From assembly GCF_013315815.1 (NCBI RefSeq), contig NZ_CP046051.1, positions 620,001 through 684,000 on the forward strand: DNA of 64,000 nt, given 5' to 3'. Below, piece by piece: positions 53,384-62,390 of the stretch. Made by a program: the position numbers and the translations under genes. Each line of letters starts with the position of its first letter. The first letter of the stretch is position 1. The stretch is from Caproicibacterium lactatifermentans. GTDB lineage: Bacteria; Bacillota; Clostridia; Oscillospirales; Acutalibacteraceae. The notes under the pieces were generated by a model. That model was not told the origin of the DNA. It saw only the letters and a list, made by a program, of their open reading frames with translations, and did not search any database.

Positions 53384-55696
53384 TTGATTCTTTATGCGAA
53401 AAGTGCAGACTGTCAGACTCTGCAGGAACATACGGAAAAATGTTTGGAAAAATATAAAGAACTGAAAACACTTTATCCGGCTTTGTTTTCAGCGAGCGAC
53501 TGGAAGATCCTATATTGGGCAGTTAAATTTCACGATATTGGAAAAGTGGACGCTCATTTTCAAAATAAGATTTTAAAAGCGATTGGGAAGCCAACTGTTC
53601 CAGCGGAAGGATCTGAATTCCCGCACAATTACTTAAGTCCTGCGTTTCTCAATACGGATTATTTTTTTGATGAACTTGGTTTTAACAACCTAGAAACAGA
53701 ATTGCTTGTTAAAGTTATTTTTTATCATCACGCACGGGAATCAGTTATTGGAAATTATAAAAATGAATTGACTGCATATATAGCCGATGTGCTTCAGAAA
53801 CGTTGGAATGAAGTACAGGCGGAGGGCGGGATTCCTTTATATGATGGACTGTCAGCAGACTTACAAACAGAGTATATAGTAGCCATTGACTATCATGGCG
53901 ATGAGATTTGGCTCAATGACGAACTGCAGGAACGCTATATGAAGCTGAAGGGCACGATGAACCGAATTGACTATTGTGCCAGTGCAGGAGTGAACATCGA
54001 ACAGAGCCCGAAAGATGATGATGGTTATCTGTACTCGGAAAAAACAGAGCAGTTTATGCAAAGGAGCGGCTTCACACTGCGTCCGGTGCAGGAATACCTG
54101 AAAGAACACAGCGACCAAAATGTGATTGTTCAGGCAAGCACCGGATGCGGAAAAACAGAAGGTGCACTGCTGTGGCTTGACGGCAAAAAAGGTTTCTACA
54201 CGCTTCCGCTAAAAGCAAGCATTAATGCTATTTATCAAAGAATAACGGAAAATATCGGTTATCACAAAGCAGCAGTCCTGCACGGTGACGCAAGAGCGGT
54301 TTATTTGGAACAAATGGAAAATGAAGAAGCAAATGATGAACAGGCACTGCAGAAATATCGGCTTGCAAGACTTCTGACTGCACCGCTGACCGTTTGTACC
54401 ATAGACCAGCTGTTCCGTTTTGTGTATAAAGCCAACGGCACGGAAGCACCTGCCGCCGCGCTTGCCTGCGGAAATCTAGTTATTGATGAAATACAAACTT
54501 ATTCTCCTGAACTAATTGCGTCTATTTTGTACGCGCTTCATTTTATCAGCGATATGGGAGGGCATTTTTGCATCATGACTGCCACTTTCCCGAAAATCCT
54601 TTTCCGTTTGATGAAGCAGCATGGCATTCCATGTCCGGAAAAGGACGCACTGCCGAATTTCCATGGCAGCATGCCCTGCCGCCACAGAATAAAACTGCTG
54701 TATGAACGGGAGTTTCCCTTGGCACAGATATGTGAACAAGCCAAGACAAAACGTGTGCTGGTATTGGTGAATCGAGTAAAGCGGGCACAGCAGGTGCAGG
54801 CACAGCTGAAGGAACTTGGAACAGAAGCGAATGTTCTGCATAGCCGTTACCTGCGAAAGGACAGAAGAACACTTGAAAAAGAAATACAGAACTTTGCGCC
54901 GAACAATCCAAATAGGGAAGCACAATGTGGTGTATGGATTTCCACCCAGGTCGTAGAGGCTTCGCTGGACATTGACTTTGATATACTGTATACCGAACTG
55001 TGTACTGTAGATTCTTTGCTGCAGCGTATGGGACGTGTGTACCGCAGCAGAAAGTATGACCTTGGAAAGGTCCCCAATGTATATATTCTGGAAAATCAAG
55101 ATATTGGTTCACCGAAGCATCCTATTGTGGACGGGCAACTGTACCAGTATACATTGGAGGCTGTGCAGAAATATGACGGCTGCCTGCTGCAGGAAAATGA
55201 CAGGCAGGACGATAAAACAGATATGATGGACCTTGTTTATGATGAAGATAAAAATCCGCGTATTCTGCAGTCAAATTACGGCAAGGCCATTCAATTTAAT
55301 TATAACTTGCTGGAAAGTGGAGAAATGTATAAAGTTGACAATCAAGAAATACGGTTTCGTGATATTGATTCTGTAACAGTTATGCCCTACAGAGTTTATG
55401 AGCAACTCGAAGGAAGCGGCGAGCTTGCACAGATTCGTCAAAAAATGAAGCATGGCAGTTACAAGGGAAAAATGGAAGCACAGGAATTCTTTATGGACCA
55501 TACGATTGCTGTGCCCGATATGGGACTGGATATTGATAGAAATCTGTCTGCTAATGAGAAGCGCTTTTATCCGCACAGCGGTGTGTGCCTTTATAACGGA
55601 GAATATGATTTTGACGAAACAACGGGCCAAGGTATTGGATTAATCAATCAGTATAAAAACAAAAAAGGCAGAGAAGAGTTTGATAATTTTCTATAA
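53384..55696 (+). CDS. cas3: CRISPR-associated helicase/nuclease Cas3
   Basis: The product is about 770 residues. The N-terminal HD nuclease domain shows KFHDIGKVDAHFQNKIL (about residues 49-65) and FYHHARES. The SF2 helicase part shows STGCGKTEGALLW (Walker A, about residue 252), VIDEIQTY (DEAH-box equivalent, DEIQ), MTATFP, STQVVEASLDIDFD and QRMGRVYR. It unwinds and degrades target DNA. I chose TTG 53384 (AAAGGATGA 10 nt upstream); ATG 53351 in frame is an alternative without a good SD. Longer extension runs back into cas5. Confidence 0.93.
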   Translation: MILYAKSADCQTLQEHTEKCLEKYKELKTLYPALFSASDWKILYWAVKFHDIGKVDAHFQNKILKAIGKPTVPAEGSEFPHNYLSPAFLNTDYFFDELGFNNLETELLVKVIFYHHARESVIGNYKNELTAYIADVLQKRWNEVQAEGGIPLYDGLSADLQTEYIVAIDYHGDEIWLNDELQERYMKLKGTMNRIDYCASAGVNIEQSPKDDDGYLYSEKTEQFMQRSGFTLRPVQEYLKEHSDQNVIVQASTGCGKTEGALLWLDGKKGFYTLPLKASINAIYQRITENIGYHKAAVLHGDARAVYLEQMENEEANDEQALQKYRLARLLTAPLTVCTIDQLFRFVYKANGTEAPAAALACGNLVIDEIQTYSPELIASILYALHFISDMGGHFCIMTATFPKILFRLMKQHGIPCPEKDALPNFHGSMPCRHRIKLLYEREFPLAQICEQAKTKRVLVLVNRVKRAQQVQAQLKELGTEANVLHSRYLRKDRRTLEKEIQNFAPNNPNREAQCGVWISTQVVEASLDIDFDILYTELCTVDSLLQRMGRVYRSRKYDLGKVPNVYILENQDIGSPKHPIVDGQLYQYTLEAVQKYDGCLLQENDRQDDKTDMMDLVYDEDKNPRILQSNYGKAIQFNYNLLESGEMYKVDNQEIRFRDIDSVTVMPYRVYEQLEGSGELAQIRQKMKHGSYKGKMEAQEFFMDHTIAVPDMGLDIDRNLSANEKRFYPHSGVCLYNGEYDFDETTGQGIGLINQYKNKKGREEFDNFL

Positions 55697-55731
55697 AGGG
55701 GGGCAGCACTACGGACAAAAATATCAGTGGT

Positions 55732-56205
55732 ATGATGGTTTATTACTACTTTGTATGTCAAAGAAAGCTGTATTATTTCTGTAAAAACCTGCGTATGGAA
55801 CAGGACGATGAAAATGTCGCAATCGGAAAAGTACTGGACGAAACGGCGTATAGCCATGCGGAGAAGCATATTACGGTCAACAACCAAATCTCGGTCGATT
55901 ATATTGAAAAAAGCCGTATACTGCATGAAGTGAAAAAAAGCCGTTCCATAGAGGAAGCGGGTATCTGGCAGCTGAAATATTATCTCTGGTATTTTAAACA
56001 GCGTGGTGTGGAGCACCTAACCGGAAAAATTGATTACCCGCTGCTGAAGCATACAGAAAGCATTGCGCTGACAAAGGAAGATGAAGCGCATCTTTTGAAT
56101 GTAATGAAAGAAATCAATGCCATACAAGGAATGAAAACACCACCGCCCCGTAAGACGAAAAAAATTTGTAAAAAGTGTGCATATTACGACCTTTGCTTTA
56201 TATGA
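55732..56205 (+). CDS. cas4: Cas4 exonuclease-like adaptation protein (start codon unclear)
   Basis: The 157-residue protein has FVCQRKLYYF, HEVKKSRSIEEAGIWQLKYYLWYF (RecB-type EVK motif) and the C-terminal cysteines CKKCAYYDLC, so four Cys for an Fe-S cluster. Cas4 selects and trims prespacers with the right PAM. Homologous sequence appears to continue upstream of ATG 55732 (DKNISGM), but no canonical start exists there. An SD-like AAAGGGGGG (55695-55703) lies 7 nt before an in-frame ACG at 55711, 28 nt from the ATG. Confidence 0.88.
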   Translation: MMVYYYFVCQRKLYYFCKNLRMEQDDENVAIGKVLDETAYSHAEKHITVNNQISVDYIEKSRILHEVKKSRSIEEAGIWQLKYYLWYFKQRGVEHLTGKIDYPLLKHTESIALTKEDEAHLLNVMKEINAIQGMKTPPPRKTKKICKKCAYYDLCFI

Positions 56206-56212
56206 GGAAGAT

Positions 56213-57205
56213 ATGAAAAAGAGTATTTACATTTATACAAATGGCGAATTGCATCGTAAAGACAATACACTTTCCTTTGCTCCATATGGAGGGAGCGCAA
56301 AGAGTTTGCCAATTGAGGAAATCTCGGATATTTACCTGATGACTGAGATGACTTTAAACTCAAAGATACTGGAATTGCTCTCAAAGTATGGAATCATGGT
56401 GCACTTCTTCGATTATTATACGAATTATGTAGGAACCTATTATCCCAAAGAGAATCTCTTGGCCGGAAATGTTCTGGTACAGCAGGCGAAAGCATATTTG
56501 GATGAATCACACAGGCTGCGGCTGGCACGAGAATTTGTACAGGGGGCTACCGATAATATTCTGCGTAATCTACGCTACTATAAAAACCGCGGCCTGGACC
56601 TTGCAGAAATTATGGATGCCGTGCAGATTTTGCGTGAAGGCTCCGATACAGCGGCAGATATTTCGGAACTGATGGGTTATGAGGGAAGAATACATACCGC
56701 TTATTATTCTTCGTTTGAAACAATCACCGGGAATAAAACTGAATTTGAAAAACGTGTCCGACACCCGCCGGACAATATGATGAATACCATGATTTCTTTT
56801 ATCAATGGTATGATTTATGGCAGATGTCTAAACGAGATTTACCGCACGCAGCTGAACCCAACAATTAGCTTTTTGCACGAACCTGGCACACGGCGTTTCT
56901 CTCTCAGTTTGGATGTATCAGAAATTTTCAAACCACTTATTGGCGACAGACTTCTCTTTTCATTAATCAATAAGAATCAAATAACTGAGAAGGACTTTAC
57001 TAGGGAACTTAACTGCCTGCATTTAAAGAAACGGGCATCCCAGGTAATCGCACGAGCGCTGGACGATAGGCTGAAAACGACCATTTTCCATAGAGAGCTA
57101 AAAAAGAAGGTGTCTTATCAGTACTTAATGCGATTGGAGTGCTACAAGCTTATCAAAGATATCATGGGCGAAAAGCCTTACAAACCTTTTGTTATGTGGT
57201 GGTGA
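56213..57205 (+). CDS. cas1: Cas1 integrase
   Basis: The 330-residue protein begins KKSIYIYTNGELHRKDNTL, has LLSKYGIMVHFFDYYTNYVGTYYPKE, SFINGMIYGRCLNEIYRTQLNPTISFLHEPGTRRFSLSLDVSEIFKP (catalytic Glu/His/Asp: HEPG and LDVSE) and ends PYKPFVMWW. Cas1 with Cas2 inserts new spacers. ATG 56213 follows GAGGAAG; the earlier in-frame ATG at 56177 overlaps cas4. Confidence 0.96.
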   Translation: MKKSIYIYTNGELHRKDNTLSFAPYGGSAKSLPIEEISDIYLMTEMTLNSKILELLSKYGIMVHFFDYYTNYVGTYYPKENLLAGNVLVQQAKAYLDESHRLRLAREFVQGATDNILRNLRYYKNRGLDLAEIMDAVQILREGSDTAADISELMGYEGRIHTAYYSSFETITGNKTEFEKRVRHPPDNMMNTMISFINGMIYGRCLNEIYRTQLNPTISFLHEPGTRRFSLSLDVSEIFKPLIGDRLLFSLINKNQITEKDFTRELNCLHLKKRASQVIARALDDRLKTTIFHRELKKKVSYQYLMRLECYKLIKDIMGEKPYKPFVMWW

Positions 57206-57210
57206 TATAA

Positions 57211-57492
57211 GTGTATGTCATTTTGGTTTACGATATAGCGGAAGAAGAAAACGGAACCAGACGGCAGCGCAACATTTTTAAAATATGCAAGAAATATCTC
57301 ATCCATATACAAAATTCTGTATTTGAAGGAGATACTAATCCATCACATTTGGCGCGTATGAAGAAAGAATTGATGCCGTGGATTGATAAGAATCTGGATT
57401 CTGTTATTATATTCAAAAGCAGGGAAGAACGTTGGCTGACAAAAGAATTTTATGGAAAAGATGAGTCAGACGTTACATCTAATTTTTTGTAA
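57211..57492 (+). CDS. cas2: Cas2
   Basis: The 93-residue protein begins MYVILVYDIAEEENGTRRQRNIFKICKKYLIHIQNSVFEG, the Cas2 ferredoxin-like start with the conserved Asp in VYDI. It has KSREERWLTKEFYG at the end. It forms the adaptation complex with Cas1. GTG 57211 lies 5 bp after the cas1 stop. Confidence 0.96.
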   Translation: MYVILVYDIAEEENGTRRQRNIFKICKKYLIHIQNSVFEGDTNPSHLARMKKELMPWIDKNLDSVIIFKSREERWLTKEFYGKDESDVTSNFL

Positions 57493-57654
57493 AAAAATCT
57501 GTCGACCACCGATACTGAAAAAATAGCGTAGGTACGACAGCAGGGAAAGGAGAAAATTGCTTGCATAATAAAGGAAACGATGCTATACTATAGAAAATAC
57601 GTAAATAATTTATATGTTTTGAGCTAGAGTAATCCGTTTTTCCTGCAATCGACT
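57493..57654 (+). promoter_or_regulatory. CRISPR leader with pre-crRNA promoter
   Basis: The 162-bp A+T-rich leader lies between cas2 and the first repeat. TTGCAT (57561-57566), 17-bp spacer, TATACT (57584-57589) is a promoter with the same hexamers as the pseudo-crRNA promoter. Start near 57596, 59 nt before the first repeat. Confidence 0.8.
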
Positions 57655-60589
57655 CTTTTAATCTCTCCATACTGGAATGTAAATTTGAATTCTATTGTGT
57701 AAAGATAACCGTTAACAGTACTTTTAATCTCTCCATACTGGAATGTAAATAGTTCATATGCCGCTCTAAGCGTCGTTCCACTCCCCGCTTTTAATCTCTC
57801 CATACTGGAATGTAAATTATAGATGCTTCCTTTCGCTGTTCATAATATTTGAACTTTTAATCTCTCCATACTGGAATGTAAATTTGATTAAAACTTCACG
57901 TTCTGCATCTGAAAGTTGCTTTTAATCTCTCCATACTGGAATGTAAATGTTGTTCTCTGTTGATGACTTGTCTATGTTGTGAGAACTTTTAATCTCTCCA
58001 TACTGGAATGTAAATTAAACGGCACCCGGTCCGGCACGGTGTCAGCAGTACTTTTAATCTCTCCATACTGGAATGTAAATTACGACTACAGCAAGGAAAC
58101 TAATGTGGACAAGACCTTTTAATCTCTCCATACTGGAATGTAAATATGGGAAAGGGATTCAAACCGACAAAAGAAGAAATTCTTTTAATCTCTCCATACT
58201 GGAATGTAAATGCGAGTAATCGCTAAAGCTGCCGCCGTCCACCGTGTCTTTTAATCTCTCCATACTGGAATGTAAATTTGGCAAGCTCCGTCATTGCGTT
58301 CCCGGCCTCGGTACTTTTAATCTCTCCATACTGGAATGTAAATCTTGGATCGTCGGTTGGCGAATGGTCAGCACACTGGCTTTTAATCTCTCCATACTGG
58401 AATGTAAATTACACCTGTACCGACCATACCGCGACTATCAGGTACCCTTTTAATCTCTCCATACTGGAATGTAAATAGAATTAAAACGGATAAGCCCATT
58501 TATTTTTCCTCCCTTTTAATCTCTCCATACTGGAATGTAAATAATCATGTACCGCGCGGATATGCCCTGCTTTAAAAAACTTTTAATCTCTCCATACTGG
58601 AATGTAAATTTCGTAGCATCTATTTATTACCCAATAATCAACATCACTTTTAATCTCTCCATACTGGAATGTAAATATGACTAATACAGGTAGGGTCCGG
58701 GAATATGTAAAACTTTTAATCTCTCCATACTGGAATGTAAATTTATATAACCCCTTTCCATAAATAACCCTGTTGTAACTTTTAATCTCTCCATACTGGA
58801 ATGTAAATTAATGACAGCTGGGTGGGTACTATTGGAGATGGGGTCTTTTAATCTCTCCATACTGGAATGTAAATGCGTGCAGGTGTCGCACGGGTGGAGC
58901 AGCATAATGCTTTTAATCTCTCCATACTGGAATGTAAATGTCTTTTGTGATGTCCCCTACATCTTCATTAGTTGTCTTTTAATCTCTCCATACTGGAATG
59001 TAAATCAAGGAGGTTAAATAATATGCCTGGAAAAGTGATTGCTTTTAATCTCTCCATACTGGAATGTAAATGGTCACGGCCCTGGCGCATTGCCTCATTG
59101 TCTGGCTTCTTTTAATCTCTCCATACTGGAATGTAAATATGAGGACTGCAAGCATTGCGAGTTCAAGGGTAACACTTTTAATCTCTCCATACTGGAATGT
59201 AAATTCATGATGTGTGTATGTAATATCAACAACACCTGCCTTTTAATCTCTCCATACTGGAATGTAAATCTTTTGATATTTGCCTTTTGCCATTACGGAC
59301 CACCGCCTTTTAATCTCTCCATACTGGAATGTAAATTCAATGGCCGGTGCGTTAACTGCCGCGTTGCTCACACTTTTAATCTCTCCATACTGGAATGTAA
59401 ATCAAAGTAGACTATGACAACGAAGAAGAATGTGATGTCTTTTAATCTCTCCATACTGGAATGTAAATTTTCTTCAGCCGATGTACCCTCAACCCACTTC
59501 CGACCCTTTTAATCTCTCCATACTGGAATGTAAATATTTTTTTTGCAATGCTTTCCTGATGATGTGACTTTCTTTTAATCTCTCCATACTGGAATGTAAA
59601 TGCAACTACCGCAACTGATAGTACGACCACCACATCACTTTTAATCTCTCCATACTGGAATGTAAATCCATTCTGCACGTAAAATTTTTGCGGTCGAGCA
59701 TTCGCTTTTAATCTCTCCATACTGGAATGTAAATCCGCGAGCCGCGAGGGAAGGCGCCAGTGGCGCGTGACTTTTAATCTCTCCATACTGGAATGTAAAT
59801 ATGGGGAAGCACAGCAGGCCGCCGCTGTCGCGGTGCTTTTAATCTCTCCATACTGGAATGTAAATTGATGTGCGCGCCCAGGATTTAAATGCGGGGCAGT
59901 ACTTTTAATCTCTCCATACTGGAATGTAAATATTTCTACGCGACTATCGGGGACACGAAAGTTGTCCCTTTTAATCTCTCCATACTGGAATGTAAATGGA
60001 AGTAAAGGGGGCATTAGAAAATGGTTAACCTTCCTTTTAATCTCTCCATACTGGAATGTAAATGTTTTCGTTGGGTGCCTTCTTGCGTTTTGTAGTACAC
60101 TTTTAATCTCTCCATACTGGAATGTAAATTTTTTCGTAATCAGGTAACAGGGGTAGGTTTTGCCGCTTTTAATCTCTCCATACTGGAATGTAAATGCGAT
60201 GAGTTCAGGGCCGCTTATGCCCGCCGGCCGGCTTTTAATCTCTCCATACTGGAATGTAAATTGGATTTGGCCGCAAGTAGTGGGATGGAGCTGGGGCTTT
60301 TAATCTCTCCATACTGGAATGTAAATAAGCACTGTCCGCTTAGCGTCTACCCACACCGGAGACTTTTAATCTCTCCATACTGGAATGTAAATTATATCCT
60401 CAACACAGTCACGATGTCCGGGGAGCTTCTTTTAATCTCTCCATACTGGAATGTAAATCCGGGCGGCAAGCAACATCTTTTGACCGCACCGGTTCTTTTA
60501 ATCTCTCCATACTGGAATGTAAATTCCTGCTGGGTGATATTTCGGATGTCCGACATTTGCTTTTAATCTCTCCATACTGGAATGTAAAG
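57655..60589 (+). CRISPR. Type I-B CRISPR array, 45 repeats and 44 spacers
   Basis: The 30-bp repeat starts CTTTTAATCTCT and ends GGAATGTAAAT. By my count 45 copies begin at 57655, 57721, 57788 ... 60495, 60560, with 65-67 bp period, so spacers are 35-37 bp. All copies read identical except the last, whose final base is G rather than T; this marks the leader-distal end. The repeat contains a small TCCA-TAC-TGGA hairpin. No spacer is duplicated. Reading it as protein gives repeats such as LLISPYWNVN, which are not genes. Confidence 0.99.
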
Positions 60590-60607
60590 CAAGCGTAAAA
60601 AGGAAAA

Positions 60608-60869
60608 ATGATAGAACCGGGAAAAGCGTCATTCAATAATCTTAAAAACTTTAGTAGTGGAAAGCTATGGGATGATGTAAGCTCACCGGAGTATGCTTAG
60701 GTTGATACTGTACAGCATAAAAGAAATGCAATTCATTCGTTCAGATACAGAGATAGGAACTTCACAGGAATTTTTAGATGGTATTGGATCATCTTTATGA
60801 TTTTGCAGAAAATGTGCTTTCGCACTTTCCATCGCTTGATGATTATAATCATATCCAGCGGGCTGTGTG
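60608..60869 (+). pseudogene. Decayed gene remnant after the array
   Basis: ATG 60608 starts a short frame (MIEPGKASFNNLKNFSSG, stop at 60698-60700). Further on, three frames join into a sensible peptide: HKRNAIHSFRYRD, then EIGTSQEFLDGI, then DHLYDFAENVLSHFPSLDDY ending at 60869. So at least two frameshifts and one stop are present. I do not recognise the family. After it, a 24-codon frame at 60880-60954 (MSIDYVHGNPDINKENSG) runs into the terminator and is also of unknown origin. Confidence 0.45.
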
Positions 60870-60953
60870 ATGAATCCACATGTCGATTGATTATGTTCAT
60901 GGAAACCCTGACATCAATAAAGAAAACTCGGGCCAGAACGGTTATATCGAATG

Positions 60954-60985
60954 AAAAGCCGCTCCCTTTTTCGGGAGCGGCTTTT
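60954..60985. terminator. Bidirectional terminator
   Basis: AAAAGCCGCTCCC, loop, GGGAGCGGCTTTT is perfect and ends the minus-strand operon that follows; it also closes the CRISPR-relic side. Confidence 0.92.
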
Positions 60986-60988
60986 GGT

Positions 60989-61252
60989 TTAGTCCATGTC
61001 TTCTTCGTTGGCTGTGGATTCCTCTGGGACGGGGCCTGTATTTTTCTGTAGGTACTTCTTTGCTGCCAAACGTATGACGGGCAGCGAGTGGTTTAGTTCA
61101 TGAATGCATTTTGCTTTGTTGACAACGTATGCAATACCGCCGCACAGTGTCAGCAGGCCGAAAACCAGTGCCAGTGCACCGCCTGTTTTTGCAGCCTTGT
61201 GAAGGGATTGCTGACGGTCATGAAAATCAGATGCACAATACGGACAGAACAT
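60989..61252 (-). CDS. Small membrane protein with N-terminal zinc-ribbon half
   Basis: The 87-residue protein begins MFCPYCASDF (CxxC), has one membrane helix (GGALALVFGLLTLCGGIAYVV, about residues 24-44) and a charged C-terminus. Its function is not recognised. ATG follows AAAGGAGG, 14 bp after the phosphofructokinase stop, so it is probably co-transcribed with it. Confidence 0.8.
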   Translation of the reverse strand: MFCPYCASDFHDRQQSLHKAAKTGGALALVFGLLTLCGGIAYVVNKAKCIHELNHSLPVIRLAAKKYLQKNTGPVPEESTANEEDMD

Positions 61253-61266
61253 AATGAAAACCTCCT

Positions 61267-62340
61267 TTAGTCACCAAAACTGATACCTATATCCCGCGCC
61301 GTCTGAATCACATTACAGTCGGGCGGCACGGTTTTGAGTTTACCGGCGACCTCACAAAGCGGCACCGGAACGATGACATTGTTGCGCATGGCAACCATAT
61401 AGCCGTACTTTTTCTGCTTAATCAGCTGTGCGGCCGCCACGCCGAAGCGGGTGGAAAGGACACGGTCATAGGGGCAGGGATTGCCGCCGCGCTGAATATG
61501 GCCGGGCACAGTCACACGAATCTCGTGACCGGTTGCCTGTTCCAGGTCGTGCGCTAAACGGTAGGAAACAGAAGGATACGGTTCCGCAGCACGTTTTGCT
61601 TTCAGCTCTTTTTTGCTCATCTGTGCTTCTTCCTGCGACAGAGCGCCCTCTGCTACAGCCAGAATGGAAAAGCGTTTGCCTTCCTTGCTGCGGTGGTTAA
61701 TCATCTTTACGATATTGTCTACTTTATACGGAATTTCCGGCAGCAGGATGGCATCCGCGCTGCCGGCCAAACCAGCGTGCAGCGTCAGCCAGCCAACCTT
61801 ATGGCCCATGACCTCCACAATAAAGATGCGTCCGTGAGAAGTGGCAGTGGTGTGAATGCAGTCCAGCACGTTGGCCGCAACGTCTACGGCACTTTGAAAG
61901 CCAAACGTGATGTCCGTGCCCCAGATATCGTTGTCAATTGTTTTGGGCAGGGTAATGACCGAAAGCCCTTTCTGACTTAATAGATTGGCGGTTTTGTGCG
62001 TGCCGTTGCCGCCAAGGACTACCAGACAGTCCAGCCCCATCTTATTATAGTTATCTTTCATGTTTTTTACTTTGTCAGTGCCGCCTGCCATGGAACGCAT
62101 TTGTTTGAAAGGCTGACGACTTGTACCCAAAATGGTACCGCCAAGGTTAATGATACCGGAAAAATCATGAGGTACCATTCTGTGGTAGTTGCCCTCAATT
62201 AAACCGCGGTAGCCGTCCTCAATTCCGTAAATAGTAATATCACTGCCGAATGTGCACAGCAGTGCCTTTCCCAGCCCGCGAATGGCTGCGTTTAGTCCCT
62301 GACAGTCCCCGCCGCTGGTTAAAACTCCTACTTTTAACAT
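61267..62340 (-). CDS. pfkA: Phosphofructokinase (ATP- or PPi-dependent, mixed group)
   Basis: The 357-residue protein has GVLTSGGDCQGLNAAIRG, VLGGNGTHKTANLL, PKTIDNDIWGTDITFGF and VEVMGHKVGWLTLHAGLAGSADAILLPE and VPGHIQRGGNPCPYDRV. It phosphorylates fructose 6-phosphate. The site that is GGDGS in E. coli PfkA is GGNGT here, and the PGTIDND site is PKTIDND. Gly at the first and Lys at the second position fit the mixed (group III) family, so the phosphoryl donor is uncertain. ATG 62340 follows AAAGGTG; the GTG at 62349 overlaps it. Confidence 0.92.
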   Translation of the reverse strand: MLKVGVLTSGGDCQGLNAAIRGLGKALLCTFGSDITIYGIEDGYRGLIEGNYHRMVPHDFSGIINLGGTILGTSRQPFKQMRSMAGGTDKVKNMKDNYNKMGLDCLVVLGGNGTHKTANLLSQKGLSVITLPKTIDNDIWGTDITFGFQSAVDVAANVLDCIHTTATSHGRIFIVEVMGHKVGWLTLHAGLAGSADAILLPEIPYKVDNIVKMINHRSKEGKRFSILAVAEGALSQEEAQMSKKELKAKRAAEPYPSVSYRLAHDLEQATGHEIRVTVPGHIQRGGNPCPYDRVLSTRFGVAAAQLIKQKKYGYMVAMRNNVIVPVPLCEVAGKLKTVPPDCNVIQTARDIGISFGD

Positions 62341-62390
62341 TCCAAACACCTTTCTTTTCTGAAAACTGTGAAATACAGAGATGCGCCTTC

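Noticed and set aside
58244..60566. Many open frames with repeated LLISPYWNVN, FNLSILECK or LHSSMERLK peptides across the array
   Set aside because: They are translations of the 30-bp CRISPR repeat in several frames on both strands, with spacer-encoded gaps; no SD or gene-like structure.
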